A stretch of DNA of 50,829 nucleotides, from assembly GCA_030655215.1 (NCBI GenBank), contig JAURVZ010000026.1, forward strand, positions 1 to 50,829. Direction: 5' to 3'. Under the pieces are notes generated by a model. It made no database searches and was not told the DNA's origin. It saw only the letters and a list, made by a program, of their open reading frames with translations. Below, in pieces: positions 17,566-26,495 of this stretch. The position numbers and the translations under genes are program-made. This DNA comes from Pseudolabrys sp. (GTDB taxonomy: Bacteria > Pseudomonadota > Alphaproteobacteria > Rhizobiales > Xanthobacteraceae). Numbering within the stretch: the stretch's first letter is position 1; each line of letters opens with the position of its first letter.

Positions 17566-18493
17566 CAAGAATGCCGAACTGCAGACACCGGTCGGGGCAG
17601 ACACCCGATGCGGCTTTGTCGCGTTGATCGGAGCGCCGAATGCCGGCAAGTCGACGCTGCTGAACGCCCTGGTCGGCTCCAAAGTCACCATCGTGTCGCA
17701 CAAGGTGCAGACAACGCGGGCGCTCATTCGCGGCATTGCCGTTGAGGACAAGTCGCAGATCATCTTCGTCGACACGCCGGGCATCTTCTCGCCGAAGCGG
17801 CGGCTCGACCGCGCCATGGTGACGACGGCGTGGAGCGGCGCGCATGAGGCCGATCTGGTCGGCGTCATGATCGATGCGCGCAAGGGGATCGATGAGGAAG
17901 CGGAGTCGCTGCTCGAGCGTCTGGCCGAGGTGAAGACGCGCAAGATCCTGATCCTCAACAAGATCGATCTGGTGCAGCGCGACAAGTTGTTGACCTTGAC
18001 CAAGGTCGCCAATGAGAAAGCCAAGTTCGAAGCGACCTTCATGATTTCGGCGATGACCGGCGACGGCTGCGCCGATCTCAAATCGTGGCTGGCCGAGCGC
18101 ATGCCGCTCAGCCCGTGGCTTTATCCCGCCGACCAGATGTCGGACGCGCCGATGCGCCAGCTCGCAGCGGAAATCACCCGCGAGAAATTGTTCGAGCGGC
18201 TGCATCAGGAATTGCCATACCACTCGACGGTCGAGACCGAGAGCTGGAAGGAATTGCGCAACGGCGAGAGCCGCGTCGAGCAGACGATTTATGTCGAGCG
18301 CGAAAGCCAGCGCAAGATCGTCATCGGCAAAGGCGGGCAGACATTGCGGGCGATCGGCGAAAGCGCGCGCCGCGAAATCGTCGACATCGTCGAGCACAAA
18401 GTGCACCTGTTCTTGTTCGTCAAGGTGCGCGAGGGCTGGGGCGATGACCCTGAACGCTACCGCGCCATGGGACTGGAGTTTCCGAAGGAGTAG
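17555..18493 (+). CDS. era: GTPase Era
   Basis: A 312-residue GTPase that binds 16S rRNA and assists assembly of the 30S subunit. G1 is GAPNAGKS (26-33), G3 is DTPG in FVDTPGIFSPK, and G4 is NKID in LILNKIDLV. The C-terminal KH domain carries KIVIGKGGQTLRAIG and ends LFLFVKVREGW. Length is typical. The ATG lies inside the rnc 3' end. A family D palindromic repeat follows the stop and separates era from recO. Confidence 0.96.
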   Translation: MSDNKNAELQTPVGADTRCGFVALIGAPNAGKSTLLNALVGSKVTIVSHKVQTTRALIRGIAVEDKSQIIFVDTPGIFSPKRRLDRAMVTTAWSGAHEADLVGVMIDARKGIDEEAESLLERLAEVKTRKILILNKIDLVQRDKLLTLTKVANEKAKFEATFMISAMTGDGCADLKSWLAERMPLSPWLYPADQMSDAPMRQLAAEITREKLFERLHQELPYHSTVETESWKELRNGESRVEQTIYVERESQRKIVIGKGGQTLRAIGESARREIVDIVEHKVHLFLFVKVREGWGDDPERYRAMGLEFPKE

Positions 18494-18502
18494 GCTTCTT
18501 CC

Positions 18503-18636
18503 TTACCCTCCCCCTTGTGGGGAGGGTCGCGAGCTATTGCGAGCGGGGTGGGGGTCTTTGCTATTCGCCATCACCCCCACCCCGATTGCACTCGCTTCGC
18601 TCGCGCAATCGACCCTCCCCACAAGGGGGAGGGTAA
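18503..18636. repeat. Intergenic palindromic repeat, family D (copy 1)
   Basis: A 134-bp element whose outer 27 bp (18503-18529 and 18610-18636) are perfect inverted repeats. Each arm is itself a small CCCTCCCC/GGGGAGGG hairpin. Inside, GCGAGCGGGGTGGGGG pairs with ACCCCCACCCCG. It lies between era and recO. A second copy of the family is at 48447-48588. With no transposase, target-site repeats or coding capacity seen, it resembles a non-autonomous MITE/REP-like element. Confidence 0.88.
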
Positions 18637-18678
18637 GAAAGTGATTTTCTCCGATTCTGGGAGTATGGATTCGACCAT

Positions 18679-19428
18679 ATGCAATGGACCGATGAAGGCA
18701 TCGTGATTGGCGTGCGGCGGCACGGGGAGGCGAGTGCCATCCTCGAGCTGATGACGCGCGAGCACGGCCGCCATCTCGGCATGGTGCGCGGCGGCTTCGG
18801 CACCCGCATGAAGCCGATCCTGCAAACCGGCAACAGCGTCAGCGCCTCATGGAGGGCGCGGCTCGACGAGCATCTCGGCAATTTCACCATCGAGCCGATG
18901 CGGCAGCGCGCCTCGAACTTCTTCGGGGCCTCGCACGCGATCTACGGCGTCACCCATCTGGCGGCGCTGATGCGGCTTCTGCCGGAGCGCGATCCGCATG
19001 AAGACCTGTTCAATGTGTTTGAGCAGATCCTCGACCGGCTGGAAGACGCCACCTGGGCAGCGCCGATGGTGGCGCGGTTCGAAATGCAGATTTTGACCGA
19101 GCTCGGCTTCGGCCTCGACCTCGAGCAGTGCGCGGCGACCGGCGTCACCGGCGATCTCATTTACGTGTCGCCGAAGTCGGGGCGGGCGGTGTCGCGCTCG
19201 GCCGGCGAGCCTTATGCCGATCGCATGCTGCGCCTGCCGGCTTTTATCCGCGACGATGCCGGCGAACAGGCTTTACAGGATGTTGCCGGCGGCGACCTGA
19301 ATGACGGCTTTGCGCTCACCGGATTTTTCCTGTCGCGCCATGTGCTCGAGCCGCGCGGGCAGGTCTTTGCCGAGGAGCGCATGCACTTCCTCAACGCGCT
19401 CAACCGGGCGCTGCCGAACGTCGCGTGA
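18679..19428 (+). CDS. recO: DNA repair protein RecO
   Basis: A 249-residue protein of the RecFOR pathway that loads RecA onto SSB-coated single-strand gaps. The N-terminal OB fold opens [17 protein letters not shown], with GMVRGG following. The helical domain contains [16 protein letters not shown]. The zinc-finger cysteines of some RecO proteins are reduced here to a single Cys ([11 protein letters not shown]). The ending [10 protein letters not shown]...LNALNR is characteristic in Rhizobiales. It is separated from era only by the family D repeat. It is convergent with a small secreted-protein gene. Confidence 0.93.
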   Translation: MQWTDEGIVIGVRRHGEASAILELMTREHGRHLGMVRGGFGTRMKPILQTGNSVSASWRARLDEHLGNFTIEPMRQRASNFFGASHAIYGVTHLAALMRLLPERDPHEDLFNVFEQILDRLEDATWAAPMVARFEMQILTELGFGLDLEQCAATGVTGDLIYVSPKSGRAVSRSAGEPYADRMLRLPAFIRDDAGEQALQDVAGGDLNDGFALTGFFLSRHVLEPRGQVFAEERMHFLNALNRALPNVA

Positions 19429-19438
19429 CAACTAAACA

Positions 19439-19473
19439 TAAAAAAACCGGCCCGGCTTTTGGCCGGACCGGTT
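19439..19473 (-). terminator. Terminator of the small secreted-protein gene
   Basis: Read on the minus strand, a hairpin of AACCGG-(mismatch)-CCGGC arms (19445-19473) is followed by seven U residues (19440-19446 as A on the plus strand). It ends the leftward gene at 19494-19736. There is no U tract on the plus strand for recO. Confidence 0.8.
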
Positions 19474-19493
19474 CAAGAAAGACGCGCTACCGA

Positions 19494-19736
19494 CTAGCGG
19501 CGGCAGACGCGCTCGATGTGGCAGCGGCGGCCATACGGACCACGGCGGCAGACCTGCACCGAACGGCAGTGCGGACGGCGCCAGCGGCGCTCGCCACGAT
19601 AGTACTGCACGTCGACCAGCGAGCCGGTTTCGATGGCGGCCGAGGACAGGCCGGACATCGGGGCGGCGTTGGCGGCCGGGACGCCGGCCAGACCAATGCC
19701 AAGGCCAAGGATGGCCGAGAGAATAATCGTGCGCAT
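19494..19736 (-). CDS. Small secreted Arg/Cys-rich protein, unknown function
   Basis: An 80-residue protein with a clear signal peptide (MRTIILSAILGLGIGLAGVPAANA, residues 1-24). The mature part, about 56 residues, is strongly basic: a YYRGERRWRRPHC stretch followed by four more cysteine-flanked Arg/Tyr segments. Four cysteines could form two disulfides in the periplasm. Similar short RRW/CRR proteins are common hypotheticals in Bradyrhizobiaceae; no function is known to me. The start was set at the ATG at 19736, because GGAGG then sits 8 bp upstream. The ATG two codons earlier is only 2 bp from it. It has its own terminator. Confidence 0.75.
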   Translation of the reverse strand: MRTIILSAILGLGIGLAGVPAANAAPMSGLSSAAIETGSLVDVQYYRGERRWRRPHCRSVQVCRRGPYGRRCHIERVCRR

Positions 19737-19986
19737 GTGCATTTCCTCCAGTTAAGGCTTAAGCGGCGCGGACCGGACTGACCCGCGCGACCTAAATCCA
19801 TCTTTGATGCCGTGGAACCCATTCCCGAAAACCGGCTCTCGGCGGGGCCGGTTGTCGTCTCGTTAAGCTGTATTTCGGGAAATCGACGCTACCCCACGCA
19901 CCTGCAACGGTGCGCAAACCTAACGCGAATCTCCCACTTAAGTTCAAACAATAGCTGAGCTTTTCGGAAGATTTCATGGCCGGCGC

Positions 19987-20001
19987 GTTCATTACTTGTT
20001 C
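19987..20001 (+). promoter_or_regulatory. LexA-box-like site upstream of parC
   Basis: GTTC-N7-GTTC (GTTCATTACTTGTTC), the alphaproteobacterial SOS-box consensus, lies 30 bp before the parC ATG. Eight fixed bases are expected about once or twice by chance in a window this size, so the position is the only extra support. Confidence 0.3.
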
Positions 20002-20030
20002 ATAGCCGTTCAGCGCAGTAGCACTCCACA

Positions 20031-22313
20031 ATGGCTAGAAAACCGATTCCCCCCGAGGCCGGCCCGGTCGGCGTGGTCGAAGACGTCTCGCTCCAGTCGG
20101 CGCTTGAGCAGCGCTACCTGGCCTATGCGCTGTCGACCATCATGCACCGGGCGCTGCCGGACGCGCGCGACGGCCTCAAGCCGGTGCACCGCCGCATCCT
20201 CTACGGCATGCGATTGTTGCGGCTGGATCCAAATTCGGCGTTCAAGAAATCCGCCAAGGTGGTTGGCGATGTGATGGGTAACTTCCATCCGCATGGCGAC
20301 CAGTCGATCTATGACGCGCTGGTGCGCCTGGCGCAGGATTTCTCGCAGCGTTATCCGCTGGTCGACGGGCAGGGCAACTTCGGCAATATTGACGGCGATA
20401 ACCCGGCCGCCATGCGTTACACCGAAGCGCGCCTCACCGAAGTGGCGCGCTACATCATCGACGGCATTGACGAAGACGCGGTCGACTTCCGCCCGAGCTA
20501 TGACGGCACCAGCGAAGAGCCGTCGGTCATGCCGGCGGCATTCCCCAATCTGCTGGCCAATGGTTCGCAAGGCATCGCCGTCGGCATGGCGACCTCGATC
20601 CCGCCGCACAATGTCGCCGAGCTGTGCGACGCGGCGCTGCATCTGATCGAGACGCCGAATGCGCGTTCGAAGACCTTACTGAAATACGTCAAGGGTCCGG
20701 ACTTCCCGACCGGCGGCATTTGCGTCGATCCGCCGGAAGCCATTGCCGAGGCCTATGCCACCGGCCGCGGCTCGTTCCGCGTGCGCGCGCGCTGGCATCA
20801 GGAAGAGGGCAGCCGCGGCACGTATAATATCGTCATCACCGAAATGCCGTGGCTGGTGCAGAAGTCGCGTCTGGTCGAGAAGCTTGCCGAACTATTCAAC
20901 GACAAGAAACTGCCGCTGGTCGGCGATGTGCGCGACGAGTCCGCGGAAGACGTGCGTCTGGTGATCGAGCCGCGTGCCCGCACGGTCGATGCGACTTTGC
21001 TGATGGAATCGCTGTTCAAGCTGACCGAGCTTGAGAACCGCATTCCGCTCAACATGAATGTGCTGGTCAAAGGCCGTATTCCGAAAGTGCTTGGCCTTGC
21101 CGAAGTGCTGCTGGAATGGCTGGAGCATCGCCGCGACGTTCTTATTCGCCGGTCGAAATTCCGGCAGGGCCAGATCGAGCACCGGCTCGAAGTACTCGGC
21201 GGCTATCTCGTCGCCTTCCTGAACCTCGACAAGGTCATCAAGATCATCCGCACGGAGGACGAGCCCAAGGCCGTCCTGATGTCGACCTTCAAGATTTCCG
21301 ACGTCCAGGCCGACGCCATCCTCAACATGCGCCTGCGCAATTTGCGCAAGCTCGAGGAAATGGAAATCCGCGGCGAAGAGAAGGAATTGCGCGCCGAACT
21401 CAAGGGCCTCAAAGGCCTGCTCGGTTCGACCGAGCAGCAGTGGGCAGCGATTGCCCAGCAGGTCCGCGATCTCAAGATTGCTTTCGGCCCGAAGACCGAA
21501 CTCGGCAAGCGCCGCACCAGCTTCGCGCTGGCGCCGGAGCATGACGAGGCGGCGATTGAAGAGGCGCTGGTTGTGCGCGAGCCGATCACCGTTGTCGTCT
21601 CCGACAAGGGCTGGATCCGTGCGCTGCGCGGCCATGTCATCGATCTGTCCGGCGTGACGTTCAAGACCGATGACTCGCTGAAATTCGCCTTCCAGACCGA
21701 GACCACGGCGAAGGTGATGATCTTCGCCGGCAATGGCCGGTTCTACACGCTCGATGCCGCCAAGCTGCCCGGCGGCCGTGGCCATGGCGAGCCGATCCGC
21801 TTGTATTTCGATATCGAGCAGGACGCCGACATCGTCGCGGCGTTCTCGTATCAGGGGGGCCGCAAGCTTCTGGTCGCGAGCTATCAGGGCAACGGCTTTA
21901 TCGTGCCGGAAGACGAATGCCTCGGCGCCACCCGCAAGGGCAAGGTGGTGCTGAACCTGAAGGAGCCGGACAAGGCCGTGGCGATGACCTTCATCGAGGG
22001 TGATACGGTTGCCGTCATCGGCCAGAACCGCAAGATGATCGTGTTCGGTCTTGACCAGGTGCCGGAGATGACGCGCGGCCGCGGCGTGCGGCTGCAGCGC
22101 TATCTCGACAAGGGTCTGTCCGACGTGACGACCTTCCCGGCGGCGAGCGGCCTGACCTGGGTCGACGGCGCAGGGCGCACGCAGACGCTGACGATGAAAG
22201 AGCTCAAGGACTGGCGCGGCGACCGGGCACAGGCCGGCCGCATTGCCCAGGGCCTGCCGAAGAACAACAAGTTCCGCGGCGCACCAACGGCGGCGAAGCC
22301 GGCGAGCGAGTAG
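20031..22313 (+). CDS. parC: DNA topoisomerase IV subunit A
   Basis: A 760-residue type IIA topoisomerase subunit that decatenates replicated chromosomes together with ParE. The winged-helix region holds [13 protein letters not shown] (85-97) and the active-site Tyr130 in [10 protein letters not shown]. The C-terminal half is a degenerate beta-pinwheel ([20 protein letters not shown]) and lacks the GyrA box, which favours ParC over GyrA; the length also fits ParC. In the quinolone-resistance region, the residue after HPHGD is Gln91 where E. coli ParC has Ser80. The ATG is at 20031. A family B palindrome follows the stop. Confidence 0.93.
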   Translation: MARKPIPPEAGPVGVVEDVSLQSALEQRYLAYALSTIMHRALPDARDGLKPVHRRILYGMRLLRLDPNSAFKKSAKVVGDVMGNFHPHGDQSIYDALVRLAQDFSQRYPLVDGQGNFGNIDGDNPAAMRYTEARLTEVARYIIDGIDEDAVDFRPSYDGTSEEPSVMPAAFPNLLANGSQGIAVGMATSIPPHNVAELCDAALHLIETPNARSKTLLKYVKGPDFPTGGICVDPPEAIAEAYATGRGSFRVRARWHQEEGSRGTYNIVITEMPWLVQKSRLVEKLAELFNDKKLPLVGDVRDESAEDVRLVIEPRARTVDATLLMESLFKLTELENRIPLNMNVLVKGRIPKVLGLAEVLLEWLEHRRDVLIRRSKFRQGQIEHRLEVLGGYLVAFLNLDKVIKIIRTEDEPKAVLMSTFKISDVQADAILNMRLRNLRKLEEMEIRGEEKELRAELKGLKGLLGSTEQQWAAIAQQVRDLKIAFGPKTELGKRRTSFALAPEHDEAAIEEALVVREPITVVVSDKGWIRALRGHVIDLSGVTFKTDDSLKFAFQTETTAKVMIFAGNGRFYTLDAAKLPGGRGHGEPIRLYFDIEQDADIVAAFSYQGGRKLLVASYQGNGFIVPEDECLGATRKGKVVLNLKEPDKAVAMTFIEGDTVAVIGQNRKMIVFGLDQVPEMTRGRGVRLQRYLDKGLSDVTTFPAASGLTWVDGAGRTQTLTMKELKDWRGDRAQAGRIAQGLPKNNKFRGAPTAAKPASE

Positions 22314-22336
22314 GGCGTTAAGCCCAACTCAATACC

Positions 22337-22421
22337 CCGTTCGTCCCCGCGAAAGCGGGGACCCAGCCCTTACGCTCCCAGATTTAGGTTCCTGGATCCC
22401 CGCCTTCGCGGGGACGAACGG
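22337..22421. repeat. Intergenic palindromic repeat, family B (copy 1)
   Basis: CCGTTCGTCCCCGCG opens and CGCGGGGACGAACGG closes the element. The inner part carries GAAAGCGGGGACCCAG and CTGGATCCCCGCCTTCGC. It follows parC and probably marks its transcript end. A diverged relative is at 26397-26475. Confidence 0.82.
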
Positions 22422-22475
22422 AGAATTGCGCCCTGAACCTCGCTCATCGCCGATTTCGTTCTCCCACCTCCAAGA

Positions 22476-22508
22476 TGCAATTGCAAATCACTCGCAACTA
22501 GACTATCA
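22476..22508 (+). promoter_or_regulatory. Candidate Mur/Fur-type operator and promoter of mntH
   Basis: TGCAATTGCA (22476-22485) overlaps a 17-bp dyad TTGCAAATCACTCGCAA (22481-22497) with outer arms TTGC/GCAA. A TTGCAA -35 (22481-22486) and CTATCA -10 (22503-22508) are 16 bp apart, so the dyad would cover the -35. The manganese-responsive Fur-family repressor Mur of alphaproteobacteria is known to recognise TGCAA-type dyads before mntH and sit genes. The match is from memory of that motif. Confidence 0.5.
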
Positions 22509-22561
22509 GAAAGGGGAAGGCCCGCTTTCGTGCGGGATTGAGAGCAGGGACGGGCAAAAAC

Positions 22562-23932
22562 GTGGTCGATACAGCAGCAATCCCACCCGCAAAACCGCAC
22601 GCCCAGCCGACCGGCTGGCGCTTCACCCGCACGGACGGCAGCCAGAAGAGCCTCTCCGAGGTCCATGGCTCGATTGCGGTGCCGATCGGCGGGTCTTGGT
22701 TCCGGCGGCTGCTGGCTTTCTCAGGCCCCGGCTACATGGTCTCGGTCGGCTACATGGACCCGGGCAACTGGGCCACTGATATCGCCGGCGGTTCGCAGTT
22801 CGGCTACACGCTGCTCGCCGTCATCATGATTTCCAACCTGATGGCGATCCTCTTGCAGGCGCTGGCCGCCCGGCTTGGCATCGCCTCCGGCCGCGACCTG
22901 GCGCAGGCCTGCCGTGACGCGTTTCCGAAGCCGGTTGGCTACGTGCTCTGGTTCGCCTGCGAACTCGCCATCATCGCCTGCGATCTGGCCGAGGTCATCG
23001 GCACCGCCATTGCGCTCAAGCTTTTGTTCGGCATTCCGCTGATCGGCGGCGCGCTGATCACCGCGCTCGACGCCTTCCTCGTGCTCATGCTGATGCAGAA
23101 GGGCTTCCGTTATCTGGAAGCCTTCATCATCGCGCTGTTGATCATCATTGCCGGCTGCTTCCTGGCGCAGATCATCATGGCGGCGCCGCCGGTCGCCGCC
23201 GTGCTGAACGGTTTCATCCCGTCAACCGAGATCGTCACCAATCCGGCGATGCTCTACATCGCCATCGGCATCATCGGTGCGACCGTGATGCCGCATAATC
23301 TTTATCTGCATTCCTCAATCGTGCAGACGCGAAATTTTGAGAAAACCGACGAGGGCAAGCGCAGCGCCATCAAATGGGCGGTGACGGATTCCACCATCGC
23401 GCTGATGCTGGCTCTGTTCGTCAATGCCAGCATTCTGATCGTCGCCGCCGCCACGTTCCACGCCAACGGCAAGACCGATGTGCAGGAGATCGAGCAGGCT
23501 TATGAGATGTTGTCGCCGCTTCTGGGCGTCGGCATTGCCTCGACTCTGTTCGCCATTGCCTTGCTGGCCTCCGGCCTGAACTCGACGGTGACCGCGACGC
23601 TTGCCGGCCAGATCGTCATGGAAGGCTTTCTCAATTTGCGCATCCCGCACTGGATGCGCCGGCTGCTGACCCGCGCCATTGCCATCATCCCAGTGGTGGT
23701 GGTGACCTGGCTCTACGGCGAGCACGGCACCGCGCGGCTGTTGATCCTCAGCCAGGTCATCCTGTCGATGCAGTTGCCCTTCGCCGTCATCCCGCTAGTC
23801 ATGTTCGTGTCGAGCAAGCAGAAGATGGGCTCGTTCGCCATCTCCAAGCCGGTCGCCGCTCTGGCTTGGGTGGTGGCAGGGATCATCGTCATCCTGAACA
23901 TCAAGTTGCTGTTCGAGACGTTCTTTGCCTGA
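22562..23932 (+). CDS. mntH: Nramp-family Mn2+ transporter
   Basis: A proton-coupled divalent-metal importer of about 456 residues with eleven predicted membrane segments. The TM1 metal motif is DPGN ([12 protein letters not shown]). The TM6 motif is MPHNLYLH, whose methionine favours Mn2+ and Fe2+ over Mg2+ and Ca2+. The start is uncertain: GTG at 22562 or TTG at 22538 both fit, and family N-termini vary. The upstream dyad suggests control by a Mur-type repressor. It is convergent with corA, 4 bp between stops, so manganese uptake and magnesium uptake end against each other. Confidence 0.92.
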   Translation: MVDTAAIPPAKPHAQPTGWRFTRTDGSQKSLSEVHGSIAVPIGGSWFRRLLAFSGPGYMVSVGYMDPGNWATDIAGGSQFGYTLLAVIMISNLMAILLQALAARLGIASGRDLAQACRDAFPKPVGYVLWFACELAIIACDLAEVIGTAIALKLLFGIPLIGGALITALDAFLVLMLMQKGFRYLEAFIIALLIIIAGCFLAQIIMAAPPVAAVLNGFIPSTEIVTNPAMLYIAIGIIGATVMPHNLYLHSSIVQTRNFEKTDEGKRSAIKWAVTDSTIALMLALFVNASILIVAAATFHANGKTDVQEIEQAYEMLSPLLGVGIASTLFAIALLASGLNSTVTATLAGQIVMEGFLNLRIPHWMRRLLTRAIAIIPVVVVTWLYGEHGTARLLILSQVILSMQLPFAVIPLVMFVSSKQKMGSFAISKPVAALAWVVAGIIVILNIKLLFETFFA

Positions 23933-23936
23933 GGCG

Positions 23937-24974
23937 TCACAGCCAGTCGTGCCGCCTGAACCAGACGAACAGTCCGGTGCAGAGAAAGGCAATGGTGCCG
24001 ATCACAGCGTAGTAGCCGTATTGCCACTCAAGCTCCGGTATGTGCTTGAAGTTCATACCGTAAATGCCGGCGATCGCCGTCGGCACGGCCAGAATAGCGG
24101 CCCACGCCGCCAGCCGCCTTGTGATGGCGGTCTGCGCCGACTGGCCAAGCATGAGGCTTGCCTCAAACGCGAAGGCCAGCACTTCGCGCAACGTATCGAT
24201 CTGCTCGCGGACGCGCCTGATGTGGTCGGTGACGTCACGGAAGTTCAGTTGCATCGCCTTGTCGATCGGCACGACGTCGGAATGCTCCAGCCGCTGGCAC
24301 ACTTCAAGCAACGGCACGGCAGCATTGCGCAACCGCAATAATTCGCGGCGAAGCGCATAGAGGCGGATGACCGGCACATGCCCGTTGGTTTCGAAAATCT
24401 TGGTCTCCAAACCTTCGATCTCGGCGCTAATACCGTCTAGCACCGGCTGGTAGTTGTCGACGATGAAATCGAGGATCGCATAGAGGATGTAATCTTCGCC
24501 ATTGGCCAGGATCGACGGCGCCGTCTCACAGCGTTCGCGCACGGCGGTGTAGCTGGCCGATGCGCCATGCCGGACCGAGACAACGTAGCCCTTGCCGACA
24601 AACAAATGCGTTTCGCCGAAGGTGACGTGGCCGTGTTCGAGATGGGCGGTGCGCGCGGCAATGAACAAGGCGTCGCCATAGCGCTCGATCTTCGGCGTCT
24701 GGTGCGCCTTGGCGGCGTCCTCGATTGCCAGCGGATGCAGATCGAACTGCGCCTGCACCCGGTGCAGCAACGCCTCGGTCGGCTCGTACAGGCCGATCCA
24801 GACGACATGGCCGTCGCGCTGCGCCCATGAGCGGGCTTCGTCGATCGGGATGTCGGCGATGCGGCGGCCTTCGGCATAGACGCTGGAGGCGACCACGCCG
24901 GGCTCATTGGGTTCGGATGTCAGGCGTTGCAGCATGGGTGTCTCGGCGCAGTTGTCCGACTTAACGGCGTCCAT
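23937..24974 (-). CDS. corA: CorA-family Mg2+/Co2+ transporter
   Basis: A 345-residue inner-membrane channel that takes up magnesium, and possibly cobalt or nickel. A large cytoplasmic N-terminal domain and long stalk helix (about 1-285) are followed by two membrane helices. The signature is YGMNF at the end of TM1, and the short tail ends RRHDWL. The start was set at the ATG at 24974, because AGGAA sits 9 bp upstream. A TTG two codons earlier is too close to it. It lies 29 bp after bpt on the same strand and may share its transcript. Confidence 0.92.
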   Translation of the reverse strand: MDAVKSDNCAETPMLQRLTSEPNEPGVVASSVYAEGRRIADIPIDEARSWAQRDGHVVWIGLYEPTEALLHRVQAQFDLHPLAIEDAAKAHQTPKIERYGDALFIAARTAHLEHGHVTFGETHLFVGKGYVVSVRHGASASYTAVRERCETAPSILANGEDYILYAILDFIVDNYQPVLDGISAEIEGLETKIFETNGHVPVIRLYALRRELLRLRNAAVPLLEVCQRLEHSDVVPIDKAMQLNFRDVTDHIRRVREQIDTLREVLAFAFEASLMLGQSAQTAITRRLAAWAAILAVPTAIAGIYGMNFKHIPELEWQYGYYAVIGTIAFLCTGLFVWFRRHDWL

Positions 24975-25003
24975 GGGCAACAGTTCCTGATGTGGGCGGC
25001 GGC

Positions 25004-25753
25004 CTAGCTCTCAACCCTTGTCCAGCCGCTCGGCTGCAGCCGCTCCTGTGGCAGATAGCGGCCTTTGTAATCCATCTTCTTTGAGCCCGGCACCCAATAG
25101 CCGAGATAGACATAAGGCAGGCCCATCGCTTTGGCGCGGGCAATGTGGTCGAGGATCATGAAAGTGCCGAGCGAACGATCGGCCGCATCCGGATCGAAGA
25201 ATGAATAGACCATCGACAGCCCGTCGCTCAGCACATCGGTCAGCGCCACCGAGAGCAACTGTCCGGCGCCGCGGCCGGTGATGCCGGTGTCCGGCCCGCG
25301 CTTGCGATAGTCGATGACGCGCGTATCCACATGGCTGTCCTCGATCATCATCGCGTAGTCGAGCACGGTCATGTCGGCCATGCCGCCGTCGCGGTGGCGG
25401 GCATCAAGATAGGCGCGAAAAACGGAATACTGCTCTGAGGTCGGCGCGGGCTTTCGCATATCGCCGATCATGTCGGCATTGAGATCGAGATTGCGGCGCA
25501 TGTTACGCGACGGCTTGAAGTCGGCGACGACGACGCGCACCGAGACGCAGGCGCGGCATGTTTCGCAGGCCGGGCGGTAGGCGATGGACTGGCTGCGGCG
25601 GAAGCCGCCATGGGTGAGCAGGTCGTTCAGGTCGCCGGCCTTTTCGCCGACCAGATGCGTGAAAACTTTGCGCTCCTCCTGACCCTTCAGATAGGGGCAG
25701 GGCGACGGCGCGGTCAGGTAGAATTGCGGCGTGTCGCGGGAGTGCTGGGTCAC
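25004..25753 (-). CDS. bpt: Aspartate/glutamate leucyltransferase
   Basis: A 249-residue aminoacyl-tRNA-protein transferase of the ATE fold. It is predicted to attach leucine to N-terminal Asp or Glu of proteins, marking them for ClpS/ClpAP degradation by the N-degron rule. Recognised blocks are [16 protein letters not shown] near the N-terminus, the cysteine cluster [12 protein letters not shown] (64-75), and [22 protein letters not shown] near the C-terminus. It is leftward, between the RDD gene and corA. Bacterial Bpt and eukaryotic ATE1 are related; bacterial origin favours the leucyl activity. Confidence 0.92.
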   Translation of the reverse strand: MTQHSRDTPQFYLTAPSPCPYLKGQEERKVFTHLVGEKAGDLNDLLTHGGFRRSQSIAYRPACETCRACVSVRVVVADFKPSRNMRRNLDLNADMIGDMRKPAPTSEQYSVFRAYLDARHRDGGMADMTVLDYAMMIEDSHVDTRVIDYRKRGPDTGITGRGAGQLLSVALTDVLSDGLSMVYSFFDPDAADRSLGTFMILDHIARAKAMGLPYVYLGYWVPGSKKMDYKGRYLPQERLQPSGWTRVES

Positions 25754-25828
25754 TGCGTCGAACTGCTCTTTCCGTAATAAGGACTCGGACCGCGAAGCAT
25801 TGCGCGGCGCGCCGGTTCCGTCAAAGGG

Positions 25829-26335
25829 CTAGCGGGCCACGAACGGCCGCAGTTGGGCGGCGCGTTGCGGGTTGTTGATGATGACCGTTCCAAGGACGAT
25901 GTCGTGCAACAGGCGCCGCCGCTGGTTGAAGAACGGCACCAGCAGGATAAACGGCGTCAGCGCCGAGACCGACAGCCAGTAGCCGACGGCATGCACAGCG
26001 CCGAGCACGAAATAGGCCGGCGCGCCGTACCAGGTGCGCATTTCCAGATCGAGCATGCGCATGCCGATGGTCGCCGAGCGCGGGCCGCCGAGCGTGAGCC
26101 CGAAATAGGCAATGGCCCAGATCACCGAGGCCGGCGCCAACAGGCCGTACAGCGCCCAGCCCAGTGTCAGGGTGACGATGCCGAAGATGAAAATGAACAC
26201 CGAAGCCAGCACCAGCGGCACCGAGATGACAACGAAATCGATCAGGAAAGCTAGCACCCGGCGCGCCAGAACGCCCTCGAAAAGCTCGGGGTTCAGGACC
26301 GGATCAAAGGCGTGCGGTTTGACATCCATCGACAT
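25829..26335 (-). CDS. RDD-family membrane protein
   Basis: A 168-residue integral membrane protein with an RDD domain. The Arg and the two Asp marks appear as ARRVLAFLIDFVV at residues 24-36, then three to four hydrophobic helices follow. The conserved GGPRSATIGMRMLDLEM motif lies mid-protein, and the RRRLLHDIVLGTVIIN segment near the end. Some RDD proteins act in ion exchange, but the role here is unknown. The start at the ATG at 26335 is chosen for the GAGGGG site 5-6 bp upstream; the frame runs on into repeat sequence upstream without support. It probably leads the RDD-bpt-corA unit. Confidence 0.85.
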   Translation of the reverse strand: MSMDVKPHAFDPVLNPELFEGVLARRVLAFLIDFVVISVPLVLASVFIFIFGIVTLTLGWALYGLLAPASVIWAIAYFGLTLGGPRSATIGMRMLDLEMRTWYGAPAYFVLGAVHAVGYWLSVSALTPFILLVPFFNQRRRLLHDIVLGTVIINNPQRAAQLRPFVAR

Positions 26336-26396
26336 GATTTCCCCTCTGGTAACGAAATGGATAATACAACGGCGTTGCGCAAGAGGGCAAAACAGC

Positions 26397-26475
26397 CCGT
26401 CATCGTCCGCGAAGGCGGACGATCCAGCGTTTCGGAGATAAGGGCTGGATACCCCGCCTGCGCGGGGTATGGCGG
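26397..26475. repeat. Intergenic palindromic repeat, family B (copy 2)
   Basis: Two small hairpins, CGTCCGCGAAGGCGGACG and ACCCCGCCTGCGCGGGGT, are flanked by inverted CCAGC/GCTGG marks and loosely inverted CCGTCAT/ATGGCGG ends. It lies between the divergent RDD and ilvA genes. Its right end contains an ATG (26469) in frame with ilvA. Confidence 0.7.
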
Positions 26476-26495
26476 CTTTGAATTGGAGAATCGAA

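Noticed and set aside
18503..18636. CRISPR array or insertion sequence at the palindromic repeats
   Set aside because: Copies are single inverted structures, not spaced direct repeats, with no cas genes, transposase or clear target-site duplications.
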